DNA of 64,000 bases from Asanoa hainanensis (GTDB lineage: Bacteria > Actinomycetota > Actinomycetes > Mycobacteriales > Micromonosporaceae), in the NCBI RefSeq assembly GCF_900188485.1, contig NZ_FZPH01000001.1, forward strand, positions 434,001-498,000. The letters are read 5' to 3'. Made by a program: the position numbers and the translations under genes. The notes under the pieces were generated by a model. It saw only the letters and a program-made list of their open reading frames with translations. It was not told the DNA's origin and did not search any database. Of this stretch, positions 51,387-60,925 are shown piece by piece (positions within the stretch are counted from its first letter, which is position 1; each line of letters starts with the position of its first letter).

Positions 51387-51899
51387 ATGCTGTTCCTCGC
51401 CAGGCACGCCATGCCAGCCCTAGACCCCGAGGTCCGACCCGAACACTGGGAGCTCGACGCCGAGGGCCGGCAAGGCGCGGAGACGCTCGCCGGTCTCATC
51501 CCGCCGGACGTCCTGCTCGTATCGAGCGAAGAGCCGAAAGCACGCCAGACACTCGAGCCCGCCGGCCAAGTCGACACCGACGCCCGCTTCAACGAAGTCG
51601 CGCGCGACGAGCCCTTTCACGGTGACTTCCGGGCCCGCCGGCGCGCCTACCTAGCGCGCGCCGACCACCCTGGGTGGGAGCGACGCGACTTGGTCGTCGC
51701 ACGGTTCGACGCCGGCATCCGGCACTGGCAGGCCCGCGCGGACGCCCGACCGCTGGTCGTCGCCACCCACGGCATGGCGATGGCCCTGTGGCTGGCCGAC
51801 ATCGTCGACCCGATCGCGTTCTGGGACGACCTTCGGCTGCCCGACCTGTTCGAGGTCGACCTGGCCGCCAGGACCGCGAACCGCGTGCCGCTCAGGTGA
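51387..51899 (+). CDS. Histidine phosphatase superfamily protein (SixA-like)
   Basis: 170-aa enzyme with the histidine phosphatase RHx motif at its very N-terminus (MLFLARHAMPALD), SSEEPKARQT where the second Arg of the family sits, and VATHGMAMALWLADI with the second catalytic His. Short length and RHAMP resemble SixA and other small members, which remove phosphate from phospho-His or small molecules; substrate is unknown. TAACCT (51375-51380), formed from the stop of the upstream gene, lies 6 nt before ATG 51387, so the mRNA should be leaderless. It overlaps the convergent M16 gene by 8 bp. Confidence 0.85.
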   Translation: MLFLARHAMPALDPEVRPEHWELDAEGRQGAETLAGLIPPDVLLVSSEEPKARQTLEPAGQVDTDARFNEVARDEPFHGDFRARRRAYLARADHPGWERRDLVVARFDAGIRHWQARADARPLVVATHGMAMALWLADIVDPIAFWDDLRLPDLFEVDLAARTANRVPLR

Positions 51900-53592
51900 T
51901 CTTGCGCATCCGGGCCACGTGGACCGCCCAGATCACGAACGAGGCCGTGACCAACAGCAGGAAGCCGAGCACGGTGAACGAGCCCGGCTCGCGTAGGGCG
52001 GCGTTCTCGGGGTTGTTCACCGGGTCGGCGAGGAGGATCACGGCGGCGTCCAGGACCGCGATCAAGCCCACGATCGACGCGAGCACGATCAGGACGATCA
52101 GGCCGGCCTTCGACGCTCGGCTCGGCGCGGCGGGCGTTCGGGGCCTCGGCCGCGGAATCGCGGTCGGCTCTCGTGCCGGTAGCCGCATGAGGTTGCCGGG
52201 CGGAACGCTCGCGTCGATGCGGGCCAACTGGTCGGCTTTCACGGGAAAGACGGTGGGCTCGACCCGCACGGAGATGCCGTCCAGACCGATGAGCTGGCGA
52301 CCGCCGTCCGGCCAGGCCATGGCGAGCGCGCATTCGGCGTACCGCACGGTGAGCGCATGGTCGCCGTCGACGACGCTGACGCCCTCGGCACCGACGACGA
52401 GTCGCGCCGCGCCGCCCGCCCGGGGCTGGTAGCGGAGTCCGTCGACCACCGTGTCGGAAAAGGCCGGGGCGAGCGCGTACCCGGCCCACTCCGCGTCGTG
52501 CCCGCGCGGCACCAGCAACAGCCCCGAGCCCGCGGTCTCCATCGCCACTTCGTGGAGGTCGTCGACGGTGACAGCGCGTACCTCGTCGAGAAGCTCTGCG
52601 GCGGTCTGGTGCGGGTGTCCGACCAAGGCGTTCACGGCGGCGGCCGGCAGCCGGGCCGCGTCGCTTCCGTCGTGGCGCAACGCCTCCTCCGCCTGCGTGC
52701 GCACGCTGTCGAGATCGGCCTGCTCGAAGCGGCCGACCTGGAGCTTGGCCAGCACGTCGACGAAGCCGCCGAGCACCGCGTCCTGCTTGTCGGGCACGGC
52801 GTCGGCGAACGCGGTGACGACGGCGAAGCCGGCGTCCCGCGGATCGTAGGAAGCGTTCGCCGTGTAGGAGTAGCCGCCCTCCTGGCGCAGTGACCGGTAC
52901 AGTTCCCGCTCCAGCACCGCGGAGAACACCGACCCGGCCGTGCGCCGGCGGACGACCGCGTCGAAGACGACGGCGTTGAAATGCGCGGTGAAGTACGCCG
53001 GCGTCGTTGGCAGCGCCGACGACGGCTGCGGCACGGGTCGGCGAGTCCCTTCGGGCAGGTTAAGCCTCAGCCCGGCGGGCACCTGGTCGGCGGTCACCCA
53101 CAGCACGGCGTTCTGGCGCGTGAACCAGGTGGCGGCCCACTCCCGCACCTCGTCGGCGGTCAGCCGGGGCAGGCCGAACTCCTCGAAGCTGACCAGGCCG
53201 TGGCCCTGCGCGCCGTACCGCCACAGCGGCATCGACTCGTTGGCACCCGTCTTGCGGGTGGCCGCCTCCGTACGCAGAATGTCCTTTTCGGTCTCCAACC
53301 GGTCCAACGGCAGGTCGGCGAGGGCGTCGCACACCGCCATCAGGTGCTTGACGACGTCGTCCTCGGACCCTCGCAGGTGGAAGTGGGTGACCACCGATCC
53401 CGTCGCGCCGTTGTGGTGATAGTCGCCGAGCCCGACGCCGTGGAGCGCCAGGTGCTCCAGGAGGTGCGTGATGCCGGCGGTGGCAAGGGTCTCGTCGGCC
53501 CGGCCCACCCGGAAGGCCAGGCCGGCCGCGACCGGGCCGCTCTTCGGCGCCAGGAGGGTCTGCACCCCGTCGACCTCTGTCTCCCCGATCAC
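51892..53592 (-). CDS. M16-family zinc peptidase with C-terminal membrane anchor
   Basis: 566-aa protein with a single M16 repeat. The inverted zinc motif HLLEH (His-43, Glu-46, His-47) and the downstream Glu region ETEKDILRTEAATRKTG (Glu-109 the likely third ligand) are intact, so it should be active. The second half has RELYRSLRQEGGYSYTANASYDPRDAG, the C-terminal M16 domain substrate-binding Arg/Tyr motif. After a Pro-rich linker come two membrane helices (LIVLIVLASIVGLIAVLDAAVILL and FTVLGFLLLVTASFVIWAV). It starts at GTG 53592, overlapping the stop of the helical-repeat gene upstream (GTGA). The pair may be a membrane-bound peptide-processing unit. Confidence 0.87.
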   Translation of the reverse strand: MIGETEVDGVQTLLAPKSGPVAAGLAFRVGRADETLATAGITHLLEHLALHGVGLGDYHHNGATGSVVTHFHLRGSEDDVVKHLMAVCDALADLPLDRLETEKDILRTEAATRKTGANESMPLWRYGAQGHGLVSFEEFGLPRLTADEVREWAATWFTRQNAVLWVTADQVPAGLRLNLPEGTRRPVPQPSSALPTTPAYFTAHFNAVVFDAVVRRRTAGSVFSAVLERELYRSLRQEGGYSYTANASYDPRDAGFAVVTAFADAVPDKQDAVLGGFVDVLAKLQVGRFEQADLDSVRTQAEEALRHDGSDAARLPAAAVNALVGHPHQTAAELLDEVRAVTVDDLHEVAMETAGSGLLLVPRGHDAEWAGYALAPAFSDTVVDGLRYQPRAGGAARLVVGAEGVSVVDGDHALTVRYAECALAMAWPDGGRQLIGLDGISVRVEPTVFPVKADQLARIDASVPPGNLMRLPAREPTAIPRPRPRTPAAPSRASKAGLIVLIVLASIVGLIAVLDAAVILLADPVNNPENAALREPGSFTVLGFLLLVTASFVIWAVHVARMRKIT

Positions 53593-54566
53593 GGGCGAGC
53601 TCCCTTCTTGAACGCGTGGTCGCGGAGCGATACGAACTCGGCCACCTGGTCGTCGAAGTATTTCCAGGGCGTCTCGTCGGCGAGGTTCCCGCCGGCCAGC
53701 AGCGCTTCGTAGTGCTTGGCCGCGGCGGGTTGGTTGTCGCCCATGCTGAACGCCATCGCGAACGCGCTGTGCGCGGCCACCCAGCCGGGCGCCGGCTGGA
53801 ACGCGGGGTTGAGCACGGAATGCTCGGCCGCCCACCGCAGATCCTCCTGAACGTTCACGCGCTTCAGATACGCCACCCCGGCGCCGGCGCTCTCGTCGCG
53901 GATCACGAGGAGGAGATGCTCGATGTGCGCCAACGCGACCACGGCGCCGTTGACGGAGCCGGGCGGGGACGCCTCCGCGCACTCGTCGGCGAAGCTGTGC
54001 ATAGCGTCGTACGAGCCGCCCCACTTGGGACACAGCTGCTGAATCATGACCTGCTGCGCGGGAAAGAAATGCGGCACCGCGCGCATGGCCTTCTCGTAAC
54101 GCCTGCGCGCCTCGGCTTGTCCCAGGCCGAGCCCCCGCGCGGTGTGGAGTCGCTCGGTCCACGCGCTCGTGTAGTCCGGATGCCGCGCGGTCACCTGGAT
54201 CAGGATCTGCTCCGCCCGCCGCAGATGCGCACGGAAACCCTTCCACTGCTCGGCGCTGACCTCGTTCCCCCAGGCCCCCGTGCGGATCTCCCAACCGTCT
54301 TCGACAAGCCGCCAGGCCCACAGCGTCCCGGCCAGCGCCGACGTCGGATCCGCCGCGGCGGCCTCCTCGGCGACGGCCCGATCGAGCAGCCGACCGGCGA
54401 GGCCGATCGCGATCTGGTGCAGGACCGGGTCGGTGAGCTCACGGAATCCGGCCTCGACCCCATGCCAGTCCCCGGTTTTCGCGGCATCACACACGCCACG
54501 AACTTCGGGAAACGCTGCGAGACGATCGAAATTCGGCGCGGGTACGGCGGTGGCGGGCGCTGACAC
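53589..54566 (-). CDS. Helical-repeat (TPR-like/DUF4034-like) protein
   Basis: 325-aa soluble, helix-rich protein. It has repeated helix pairs of tetratricopeptide type: LLDRAVAEEAAAADPTSALAGTLWAWRLVEDGWEI, RAHLRRAEQILIQVTARHPDYTSAWTERLHTARGLG and AEARRRYEKAMRAVPHFFPAQQVMIQQLCPKWGGSYDAMHSFADECAE; the last segment resembles DUF4034 proteins. No catalytic motif. The start GTG 54566 lies 7 nt after TACGCT (minus strand 54579-54574). It precedes and overlaps the M16 peptidase gene, so it probably binds substrate or regulates the peptidase. Confidence 0.75.
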   Translation of the reverse strand: MSAPATAVPAPNFDRLAAFPEVRGVCDAAKTGDWHGVEAGFRELTDPVLHQIAIGLAGRLLDRAVAEEAAAADPTSALAGTLWAWRLVEDGWEIRTGAWGNEVSAEQWKGFRAHLRRAEQILIQVTARHPDYTSAWTERLHTARGLGLGQAEARRRYEKAMRAVPHFFPAQQVMIQQLCPKWGGSYDAMHSFADECAEASPPGSVNGAVVALAHIEHLLLVIRDESAGAGVAYLKRVNVQEDLRWAAEHSVLNPAFQPAPGWVAAHSAFAMAFSMGDNQPAAAKHYEALLAGGNLADETPWKYFDDQVAEFVSLRDHAFKKGARP

Positions 54567-54612
54567 ATCGGGGAGCGTACGTGACGCGAGAGGTCTTCCC
54601 GTTGCCCATGGG

Positions 54613-55455
54613 TCAGCGGGCGTAGCGGGCGAGGAGGTCCTGGCGCCACCGTTCCGTTTCGGCCAGTTGGTTGAAGGTGAAGATGTGCAGGCCGGTCAGG
54701 CCCACCTCTGGTGAGCGCAGCGCTTTCGCCACGTTGCGGATGAGGGAATCCGGCGTGTAGCCGCCCGGGACCGCCAGCCGGGCGAACCACGACGGGTGGC
54801 GGGTGACGAAGCGGGTCGACTCGCCGACTCCGATCTTCGTGGCCACGCCGAGCAGCTTCGCCCGGTCGATCGGGCCCGCGAGGCCCAGGAACAACGGCAG
54901 GGGTACCTGGCGGCGGCGGACCCGGACCGCCCAGCGGGCGATGACGCGCGGGTCGAAGCAGAGGTTGCTCACGATGTAGGTCGCGTGCCGGCGCTTGTCC
55001 CACATCGACTGGATGGTGATGTCGTCCTCGATCGACGGATGGCTCTCCGGATAGCCGGTGATGCCCACCCGGGGGAACGGGTTGCCCAGCGCGCTGAGCT
55101 GGGCGAGGACCGGCAGGGCCGCGTCGTACGGGCCGAGCGGCGGATCGGCGTCGCCGGCCGGCACGAACACGTCCGATACGCCCGCGCGGACCAGCCGGTC
55201 CACCACCTCCGCGAGATGGGCCTCGCCGGCGAGAAGCCGGGCGGCGACGTGCGGGACCACCCGGTAGCCGGCCGCAGCCAGCCGTTCCGTCAGGTCCAGC
55301 GTGGGCTCCAGGCCCTTGGTGGGTGAGGCGGTCACGGTCACCGTGACGTCCGGTGGCACGGCGTCCCGGACCCGGCTCTCGACCGTCGCCGTCGGGATCA
55401 CCTCGTAGCGGACGGTCGACAGCAGGCGCGTCAGCGTCGCCGGGTCATCGCGCAT
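54613..55455 (-). CDS. Methylenetetrahydrofolate reductase-like protein
   Basis: 280-aa flavoprotein-type TIM-barrel enzyme of the MetF family. It has [13 protein letters not shown] in place of the usual N-terminal FEFFPP, then [22 protein letters not shown], which corresponds to the catalytic Asp loop (RGDPP), and [47 protein letters not shown]. It would reduce 5,10-methylene-THF to 5-methyl-THF, using the methylene-THF formed by the sarcosine and dimethylglycine oxidases in the same operon. It starts at ATG 55455 and overlaps the choline dehydrogenase gene by 11 bp. Divergent relatives exist, so specificity is inferred from context. Confidence 0.8.
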   Translation of the reverse strand: MRDDPATLTRLLSTVRYEVIPTATVESRVRDAVPPDVTVTVTASPTKGLEPTLDLTERLAAAGYRVVPHVAARLLAGEAHLAEVVDRLVRAGVSDVFVPAGDADPPLGPYDAALPVLAQLSALGNPFPRVGITGYPESHPSIEDDITIQSMWDKRRHATYIVSNLCFDPRVIARWAVRVRRRQVPLPLFLGLAGPIDRAKLLGVATKIGVGESTRFVTRHPSWFARLAVPGGYTPDSLIRNVAKALRSPEVGLTGLHIFTFNQLAETERWRQDLLARYAR

Positions 55456-57103
55456 GGTCTCGGTGCCGGTAGAAGTCGGTCGCCACCGCGGGTTCCGGTG
55501 TGGCGCCGAGGATCAGGTCGGCGCTCTTCTCGGCCAGCATCATCACCGGGGCGTAGATGTTGCCGTTCGTGACGTACCGCATGGCCGACGCGTCGACCAC
55601 CCGCAACCCGGTCAGGCCGTGTACGCGCATGCTGCCCGGGTCGACGACCGAGTCGGGGTCCGTGCCCATCCGGCAGGTGCACGACGGGTGCAGGGCCGTC
55701 TCGGCGTCGCGGCCCACCCAGTCCAGGATCTGCTCGTCGGTCTCGACCGCGGCGCCCGGTGAGAGCTCGCCGCCGTCGAACGGCGCGAACGCCGGCTGGC
55801 CGAGGATACGCCGGGTGACCCGGATGGCCTCGACCCACTCGCGCCGGTCCTGCGCCGTCGACAGGTAGTTGAAGCGCAGCCGCGGGTGCACCCGGGGGTC
55901 CAGACTCTGGATCCGCACCGTGCCGCGGGCGTCGGAGTACATCGGTCCGATGTGGACCTGGTAGCCGTGTCCGCCCGCGGGCGCCGAGCCGTCGTACCTC
56001 ACCGCGATCGGCAGGAAATGGAACATCAGGTTGGGGTACGCGACGTCGTCGTTGCTCCGGACGAAGCCACCGCCCTCGAAGTGGTTCGTGGCGCCCGGTC
56101 CCGTGCGGCCGAGCAGCCACTTGAGCCCGATCCCGGGCCGGTGCCGCCACTTCAGGTACGGCTGCACCGACACCGGCTGCGTGCACGCGTGCTGCACGTA
56201 CACCTCGAGATGGTCCTGCAGGTTCGAGCCGACGCCCGGCAGGTCCGCGACCACGTCGATGCCGAGGGCGGTCAGGTCGTCGGCCAGGCCGACGCCGGAG
56301 AGCTGGAGCAGCTGTGGGGAGTTGATCGCGCCGCCGCACAGGACGACCTCGCCCGCGCGGACCTGGCGCAGCGGGCCCGAGCCCTGCCGGTATTCGACCC
56401 CGACCGCCCGCGTGCCCTCGAAGAGCACGCGGGTCACCAGCACGCGGGTACGCACCTCCAGGTTGCGGCGCCGCATCGCCGGGCGCAGGTAGGCCCCGGC
56501 CGCCGACAGCCGCCGTCCCCCGTGGATGTTGCGGTCGAACGGCGCGAAGCCCTCCTGCCGGTAGCCGTTGACGTCGTCGGTCAGCGGATAGCCGGCCTCC
56601 TGCACCGCCGCGAAGAAGGCCTGGAACAGCGGGCTGGACGCAGGGCCGCGTTCGAGCACGAGCGGGCCGCCCCGGCCGCGGAAGGTGTCGTCCGGGTCGG
56701 CGGCGAGGCAGTTCTCCATGCGCCGGAAGTACGGCAGGCAGTGCGCGTAGTCCCACGCCTCCATGCCCGGGTCGGCCGCCCACCGCTCGTAGTCGAGCGG
56801 GTTGCCGCGCTGGAAGATCATCCCGTTGATGCTGCTGGACCCGCCGAGCACCTTCCCCCGGGCGTGGTAGATCCGCCGATCCTGCAAATGCGGCTCGGGC
56901 TCCGACGAGTAGCCCCAGTCGTAGAACCGGTTCCCGATGGGAAACGTGAGGGCGGCCGGCATGTGGATGTAGACGTCCCACGGATAGTCCGGCCGTCCCG
57001 CCTCGAGCACCAGCACGCGGTTGGCCGGGTCCGCCGAGAGCCGGTTGGCGAGCACGCTGCCCGCGGATCCCCCACCCACGATCACAAAGTCCACGTCGGT
57101 CAC
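55445..57103 (-). CDS. betA: GMC oxidoreductase, choline dehydrogenase-like
   Basis: 552-aa GMC-family flavoprotein. The FAD motif is [20 protein letters not shown], the GMC signatures are [26 protein letters not shown] and [21 protein letters not shown], and the C-terminal HPSCTCRMG holds catalytic His-472 with the Asn pair in [11 protein letters not shown] (about 513-515), matching choline oxidase His-466/Asn-510. It should oxidise choline to betaine aldehyde. It starts at GTG 57103, overlapping the soxG stop (GTGA). Choline to betaine would feed the demethylation enzymes encoded upstream, although a betaine demethylase is not in this window. Other alcohols remain possible. Confidence 0.85.
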   Translation of the reverse strand: MTDVDFVIVGGGSAGSVLANRLSADPANRVLVLEAGRPDYPWDVYIHMPAALTFPIGNRFYDWGYSSEPEPHLQDRRIYHARGKVLGGSSSINGMIFQRGNPLDYERWAADPGMEAWDYAHCLPYFRRMENCLAADPDDTFRGRGGPLVLERGPASSPLFQAFFAAVQEAGYPLTDDVNGYRQEGFAPFDRNIHGGRRLSAAGAYLRPAMRRRNLEVRTRVLVTRVLFEGTRAVGVEYRQGSGPLRQVRAGEVVLCGGAINSPQLLQLSGVGLADDLTALGIDVVADLPGVGSNLQDHLEVYVQHACTQPVSVQPYLKWRHRPGIGLKWLLGRTGPGATNHFEGGGFVRSNDDVAYPNLMFHFLPIAVRYDGSAPAGGHGYQVHIGPMYSDARGTVRIQSLDPRVHPRLRFNYLSTAQDRREWVEAIRVTRRILGQPAFAPFDGGELSPGAAVETDEQILDWVGRDAETALHPSCTCRMGTDPDSVVDPGSMRVHGLTGLRVVDASAMRYVTNGNIYAPVMMLAEKSADLILGATPEPAVATDFYRHRDHAR

Positions 57104-57849
57104 TCGGGCTCCCCTTCGACGTATTCGACCGCCGCGTCCAGCAGCCACCGGGCGAGGTAGTCGGCGAACGACGCGCCGACGAAGACCCGATAGGTCGCGG
57201 GTGCGGTCTGGTGCAGGATCACCTGGGCCTTGGCGAGGTTCGTCCGCGCGCACGAGCCGGGCCCGAACACGCGCGGATGCAGATCGAGAGCGCACCCGTG
57301 CGCCAGCACGTCCCGCGCCTGCGGCCCGCTCAGCTCCAGCACGGTCCGGCTCGCGGAAACGTCCACAGCGGACAGACCAATCGGTTCGCCGTCGGCGCCG
57401 ATTGCGGCGGCGATGGCCTCCGCCAGACCCGCGCCGGAGGCACCGGCCGCGGGCACCGCGGCCACCGCCCCAGCGAACGTCGGGCCAGGTCCGCCTGCGG
57501 CAGGCACGGCCTTGCTCGCCTCAGCGAGCAAGCGACCGGGTTCACCGGACCCGGGTGCCGCCTGCCCGGCCTCCCCGGGAGCCGGGACGGGTTCGTCAAC
57601 CACCAGGTACCAGCCGGGTCCGCACCACAGCGCGTAGCGCGGCCCGGTGCCGGTCGTGCCGCCGGCCGACGGCCAGGCGGCGGCCAGCAACGGCCCCGGG
57701 AACAGGGCAGCGCCGAGCCGCGCCAGCGCCGGGTCGGTGGGGTCGCCGCGCACCTCGTAGGAACGAAGGAACGGGATCTCGCGCAGCAGGCCGGTGGCCG
57801 CCAGGTCGGCGGTCAGGTGGGCCAGTGGGCTGCGCCGCCGGTCAGCCAT
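57100..57849 (-). CDS. soxG: Sarcosine oxidase gamma subunit with low-complexity insertion
   Basis: 249-aa subunit. The N-terminal [31 protein letters not shown] and C-terminal [74 protein letters not shown] match SoxG, which binds tetrahydrofolate/THF chemistry in the heterotetramer. Between them residues about 88-142 form an Ala/Gly/Pro-rich insert ([20 protein letters not shown] and so on) not found in typical ~200-aa SoxG. The insert DNA holds two perfect hairpins (57493-57532). The ATG 57849 overlaps the soxA stop by 8 bp. Confidence 0.9.
   Translation of the reverse strand: MADRRRSPLAHLTADLAATGLLREIPFLRSYEVRGDPTDPALARLGAALFPGPLLAAAWPSAGGTTGTGPRYALWCGPGWYLVVDEPVPAPGEAGQAAPGSGEPGRLLAEASKAVPAAGGPGPTFAGAVAAVPAAGASGAGLAEAIAAAIGADGEPIGLSAVDVSASRTVLELSGPQARDVLAHGCALDLHPRVFGPGSCARTNLAKAQVILHQTAPATYRVFVGASFADYLARWLLDAAVEYVEGEPE
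57493..57532. repeat. Two perfect hairpins inside the soxG insertion
   Basis: GCCTGC-G-GCAGGC (57493-57505) is followed by CTTGCTCGC-CTCA-GCGAGCAAG (57511-57532). Both lie in the stretch coding for the extra Ala/Gly/Pro region of SoxG. They read like the remains of a small palindromic element tolerated in frame. Confidence 0.55.
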
Positions 57850-60664
57850 CGCGGCGGGCTCCTTCGGCGTCGTAGAAGACCGGGTCCGTCACCACGACGG
57901 GGTGTGCCCGGCCGCTGTCGACCGCGTAGAACGTCTCGCCCCGGTGGGTCAGGCCGCCGGCTACCAGGGCCAGCGCGAACGACCGGCCCAGGGCCGCGCT
58001 GTGGTAGCTGGACGTGACGTGGCCCAGCATCGGGACCGGCGTCGGGGCGTCCGCGTCCACGACGAGTTGCGCTCCTTCGGCCAGGACCACCAACGGGTCG
58101 GCCGGGAGCAGGCCCACGAGGCGCTTGCGGTCCGCTCGGGCGGTGTCCGTGCGGGTCAGCGAGCGCTGGCCGATGAAGTGCTTGGCCGTCGAGACCGCCC
58201 AGCCGAGCCCGGCGTCGTGCGGGGTGACCGTGCCGTCGGTGTCCTGGCCCGCGACGATGAAGCCCTTCTCGGCCCGCAGGACGTGCATGGTCTCGGTGCC
58301 GTAGGGCGTGACCCCGGCCGCCGCCACCGCGTCCCAGAGGGCGAGCCCGTACCAGGCCGGCACGTTGATCTCGTAGCTCAGCTCGCCGGTGAAGCTGATC
58401 CGGAACACCCGCGCGGGAATCCCGGCCACCGTCGCGTCGCGGACCGTCAGGAACGGGAAGGCCGCGGCCGAGACGTCCAGCGCCGGCGCGAGCCGGCTCA
58501 GCACCTCGCGCGAGCCGGGGCCGACGAGGGCGACCGCCGCCCACTGGTCCGTGACCGATGTCGCCGAGACCCGCAGCGACGGCCATTCCGTCTGCAGCCA
58601 CTCCTCCAGCCAGTCCAGCACCTTCGCGGCGTTTCCGGTGGTCGTGGTCAGGTGGTAGTGGTCGGGTGCGATGCGGGCCGTAACGCCGTCGTCGAAGAGC
58701 ATCCCGTCGGCCAGGCACATCACGCCGTAGCGGCACTGGCCCACCCGCAGCGTCGAGAACCTGTTGGTGTAGACGCGGTCCAGGAACTCACCGACGTCCG
58801 GGCCACGCAGCTCGATCTTGCCCAACGTGGACACGTCCATCATCGCGACGCTCTCGCGGGCCGCACGGCACTCCCGCTCCACGGCGCGGTGCAGATCCTC
58901 GCCGGGCCGCGGGTAGTACCAGGGCCGCTTCCACTGCCCCACGTCCTCGAAGACCGCACCGGCGGCCTCGTGCCGTTCGTGCATCGGCGTCCGCCGCTCG
59001 GGATCCAGCAGGCGACCACGGTCCCGACCGGCGAGCAGACCGAAGGAGATCGGCGTGTACGGGGGCCGGTAGGTGGTCGTCCCGACCGCGCCGACGGGCA
59101 GGCCGAGCAGCCCGGCCAGGATGCCGACCGTGGTCACGCCGGTGGTGCGCCCCTGGTCCGCCGCCGTTCCCGCCGTGGTGAACCGCTTGACGTGCTCGCT
59201 GGAGACCATCCCGGCGCCGACGGCGCGCCGCACGTCGCGCAGGGTCGCGTCCCGCTGCAGGTCGACGAAGACGGAGTCGGCTCGCTCGTCGACCGGCCCG
59301 GTGAGCCAACAGGCGGCCGGCGCGCCCGTACCCGAAACCGAGTCGGTCGCGGGCGGCAAGGGCTCCTCACCGGTGGCGGCGGCCGCCTGCCAGCCCGCCT
59401 CCCCGCCTTCGGCGAGCGCGTCGGCCAGGTCGAAGGTCCCGGCGGCCGCGCCGACACACCAGACGGAGGGCACGGGATCGCCGGGTACGAACGCCGCATG
59501 GTCGAGAGACCACACTGGCCGCCCGCCCGCCTGGCTGTACAGGTGGACGGCCGGATTCCAGCCGCCCGACGTGGCGAGCAGGTCGCACGGGATCCGGCGG
59601 GCCTCCCCGTCGGTGCGTGCGATCCACACCGCCGACAGCACGCCGGACGCGTCGGCGTCCGTGCCCACCACGCCGTGCCCGGCGCTCACGACGACGCCCC
59701 GGTCCCGCAGGGCGCGGTGCACCTGGCCCTCCGGGAGCGACCGGACGTCGAGCACCGCGGCCAATTCCACACCCGCGTCCACCAGTTCAACCGCAGCCCA
59801 CAACGCCCCGTCGTGCGCGCCGGCCACCACGGCCCGCCGCCCGGGCAGCACGCCGTAGCGCCACGCGTACCCGGCCGCCGCCGCGGCCAGCATGATGCCG
59901 GGGCGGTCGTTGTCCGGGAACAGGATCGGCCGCTCGTGCGCACCGGTGGCCAGCACCACCCGGCCGGCCCGGATGTGCCACAGCCGCTGCCGGGCCACGT
60001 GTGCCGGCGCGGCCAAACCGAGATGCTCGGTGCGCCGCTGCACCGCGACGAGGAAGTTGCCGTCGTAGAAGCCGGTCACGGTCGTGCGGGTCAGCACCCG
60101 CACCTCCGGCAGGGCAGCCAATCGGGCGTGGGTGTCGGCGACCCAGTCCATGGCCGGACGCCCGTCGAGGTGGGCCCGGCCGCCCAGCAGGTCGCCGCCC
60201 GGCGAGGGACGCTCGTCGGCCAGGATCACCCGCGCTCCGGTGACCGCCGCGGCGTGCGCTGCCGCGAGGCCGGCTGGGCCGGCGCCGACCACGAGCACGT
60301 CGCAGTGCGCCCAGGTCTTGTCGTACCGGCTGTCGTCGGGCTCGGCGCGAAGCTCCCCCTTGCCGGCCAGCGACCGTGCGACCAGTCCGTCGTACACCTC
60401 CAACGTCGTGGCCCGCACCATCGGCTCCCCCGGCCCGGAGTCGACCTGGACGAACGCGTTGGGCTCCTCGGCCGCGATGCCGTAGACGCCGCGCGGCCGG
60501 CCGGTGTACGGTCCGCGCGCCACGATCCGGACCCCGTTGGCGAGCAGCGCCGAGCTGAGCGTGTCGCCCGGATGTGCCTCGTAAGCCGTCCCGTCGAACT
60601 GGAACGTCACCGTCCGCCCCCGGTCGACCCGGCCGCCGTCGACGCGCCGGAACGGCTGGCTCAT
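57842..60664 (-). CDS. soxA: Sarcosine oxidase alpha subunit
   Basis: 940-aa flavoprotein subunit of heterotetrameric sarcosine oxidase. Order of domains: N-terminal 2Fe-2S-fold region (TVTFQFDGTAYEAHPGDTLSSALLANGVR), NAD-binding Rossmann domain (CDVLVVGAGPAGLAAAHAAAVTGA near residue 120, and LLATSGGWNP), and a C-terminal aminomethyltransferase-like (GcvT) domain (about 570-940) that binds tetrahydrofolate: MMDVSTLGKIELRGPDVGEFLDRVYTN, LRAEKGFIVAGQDTDGTVTPHDAGLGWAV. The complex demethylates sarcosine to glycine and passes the one-carbon unit to THF as 5,10-methylene-THF. ATG 60664 overlaps soxD (ATGA). Confidence 0.97.
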   Translation of the reverse strand: MSQPFRRVDGGRVDRGRTVTFQFDGTAYEAHPGDTLSSALLANGVRIVARGPYTGRPRGVYGIAAEEPNAFVQVDSGPGEPMVRATTLEVYDGLVARSLAGKGELRAEPDDSRYDKTWAHCDVLVVGAGPAGLAAAHAAAVTGARVILADERPSPGGDLLGGRAHLDGRPAMDWVADTHARLAALPEVRVLTRTTVTGFYDGNFLVAVQRRTEHLGLAAPAHVARQRLWHIRAGRVVLATGAHERPILFPDNDRPGIMLAAAAAGYAWRYGVLPGRRAVVAGAHDGALWAAVELVDAGVELAAVLDVRSLPEGQVHRALRDRGVVVSAGHGVVGTDADASGVLSAVWIARTDGEARRIPCDLLATSGGWNPAVHLYSQAGGRPVWSLDHAAFVPGDPVPSVWCVGAAAGTFDLADALAEGGEAGWQAAAATGEEPLPPATDSVSGTGAPAACWLTGPVDERADSVFVDLQRDATLRDVRRAVGAGMVSSEHVKRFTTAGTAADQGRTTGVTTVGILAGLLGLPVGAVGTTTYRPPYTPISFGLLAGRDRGRLLDPERRTPMHERHEAAGAVFEDVGQWKRPWYYPRPGEDLHRAVERECRAARESVAMMDVSTLGKIELRGPDVGEFLDRVYTNRFSTLRVGQCRYGVMCLADGMLFDDGVTARIAPDHYHLTTTTGNAAKVLDWLEEWLQTEWPSLRVSATSVTDQWAAVALVGPGSREVLSRLAPALDVSAAAFPFLTVRDATVAGIPARVFRISFTGELSYEINVPAWYGLALWDAVAAAGVTPYGTETMHVLRAEKGFIVAGQDTDGTVTPHDAGLGWAVSTAKHFIGQRSLTRTDTARADRKRLVGLLPADPLVVLAEGAQLVVDADAPTPVPMLGHVTSSYHSAALGRSFALALVAGGLTHRGETFYAVDSGRAHPVVVTDPVFYDAEGARRDG

Positions 60665-60909
60665 CGGGGTGCCTCGAACGCGTAGGTCACCGTGTGCCGG
60701 ACCACGTCGAACCAGCGCCGGCAGCCGGCCGTGTGGAACCAGCGCTCGGCGAACCAGCCCTTGGGGTTGTCGTGCATGAACAGGTACTCGGCCCACTCGG
60801 CGTCGGACAACGTCGCCGGGTCGTCCGGATAGGCGACGTGCGCCTGGCCGCCGTACCGGAACTCGGTCTCGTCGCGCGGCCCGCACCACGGGCACGGCAC
60901 GCTCAGCAT
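60661..60909 (-). CDS. soxD: Sarcosine oxidase delta subunit
   Basis: 82-aa subunit. The zinc-binding motif CPWCGPRDETEFRYGG at the N-terminus and the aromatic WFAERWFHTAGCRRWFDVVRHTVTYAF tail are diagnostic. It is a structural subunit that holds the alpha-beta-gamma core. The ATG 60909 has the ribosome site AAAGGGGGG about 9 nt upstream in the 16-bp gap after soxB, so it can start independently. Its stop overlaps the soxA start by 4 bp. Confidence 0.96.
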   Translation of the reverse strand: MLSVPCPWCGPRDETEFRYGGQAHVAYPDDPATLSDAEWAEYLFMHDNPKGWFAERWFHTAGCRRWFDVVRHTVTYAFEAPR

Positions 60910-60925
60910 CGCGGCGACCCCCCTT

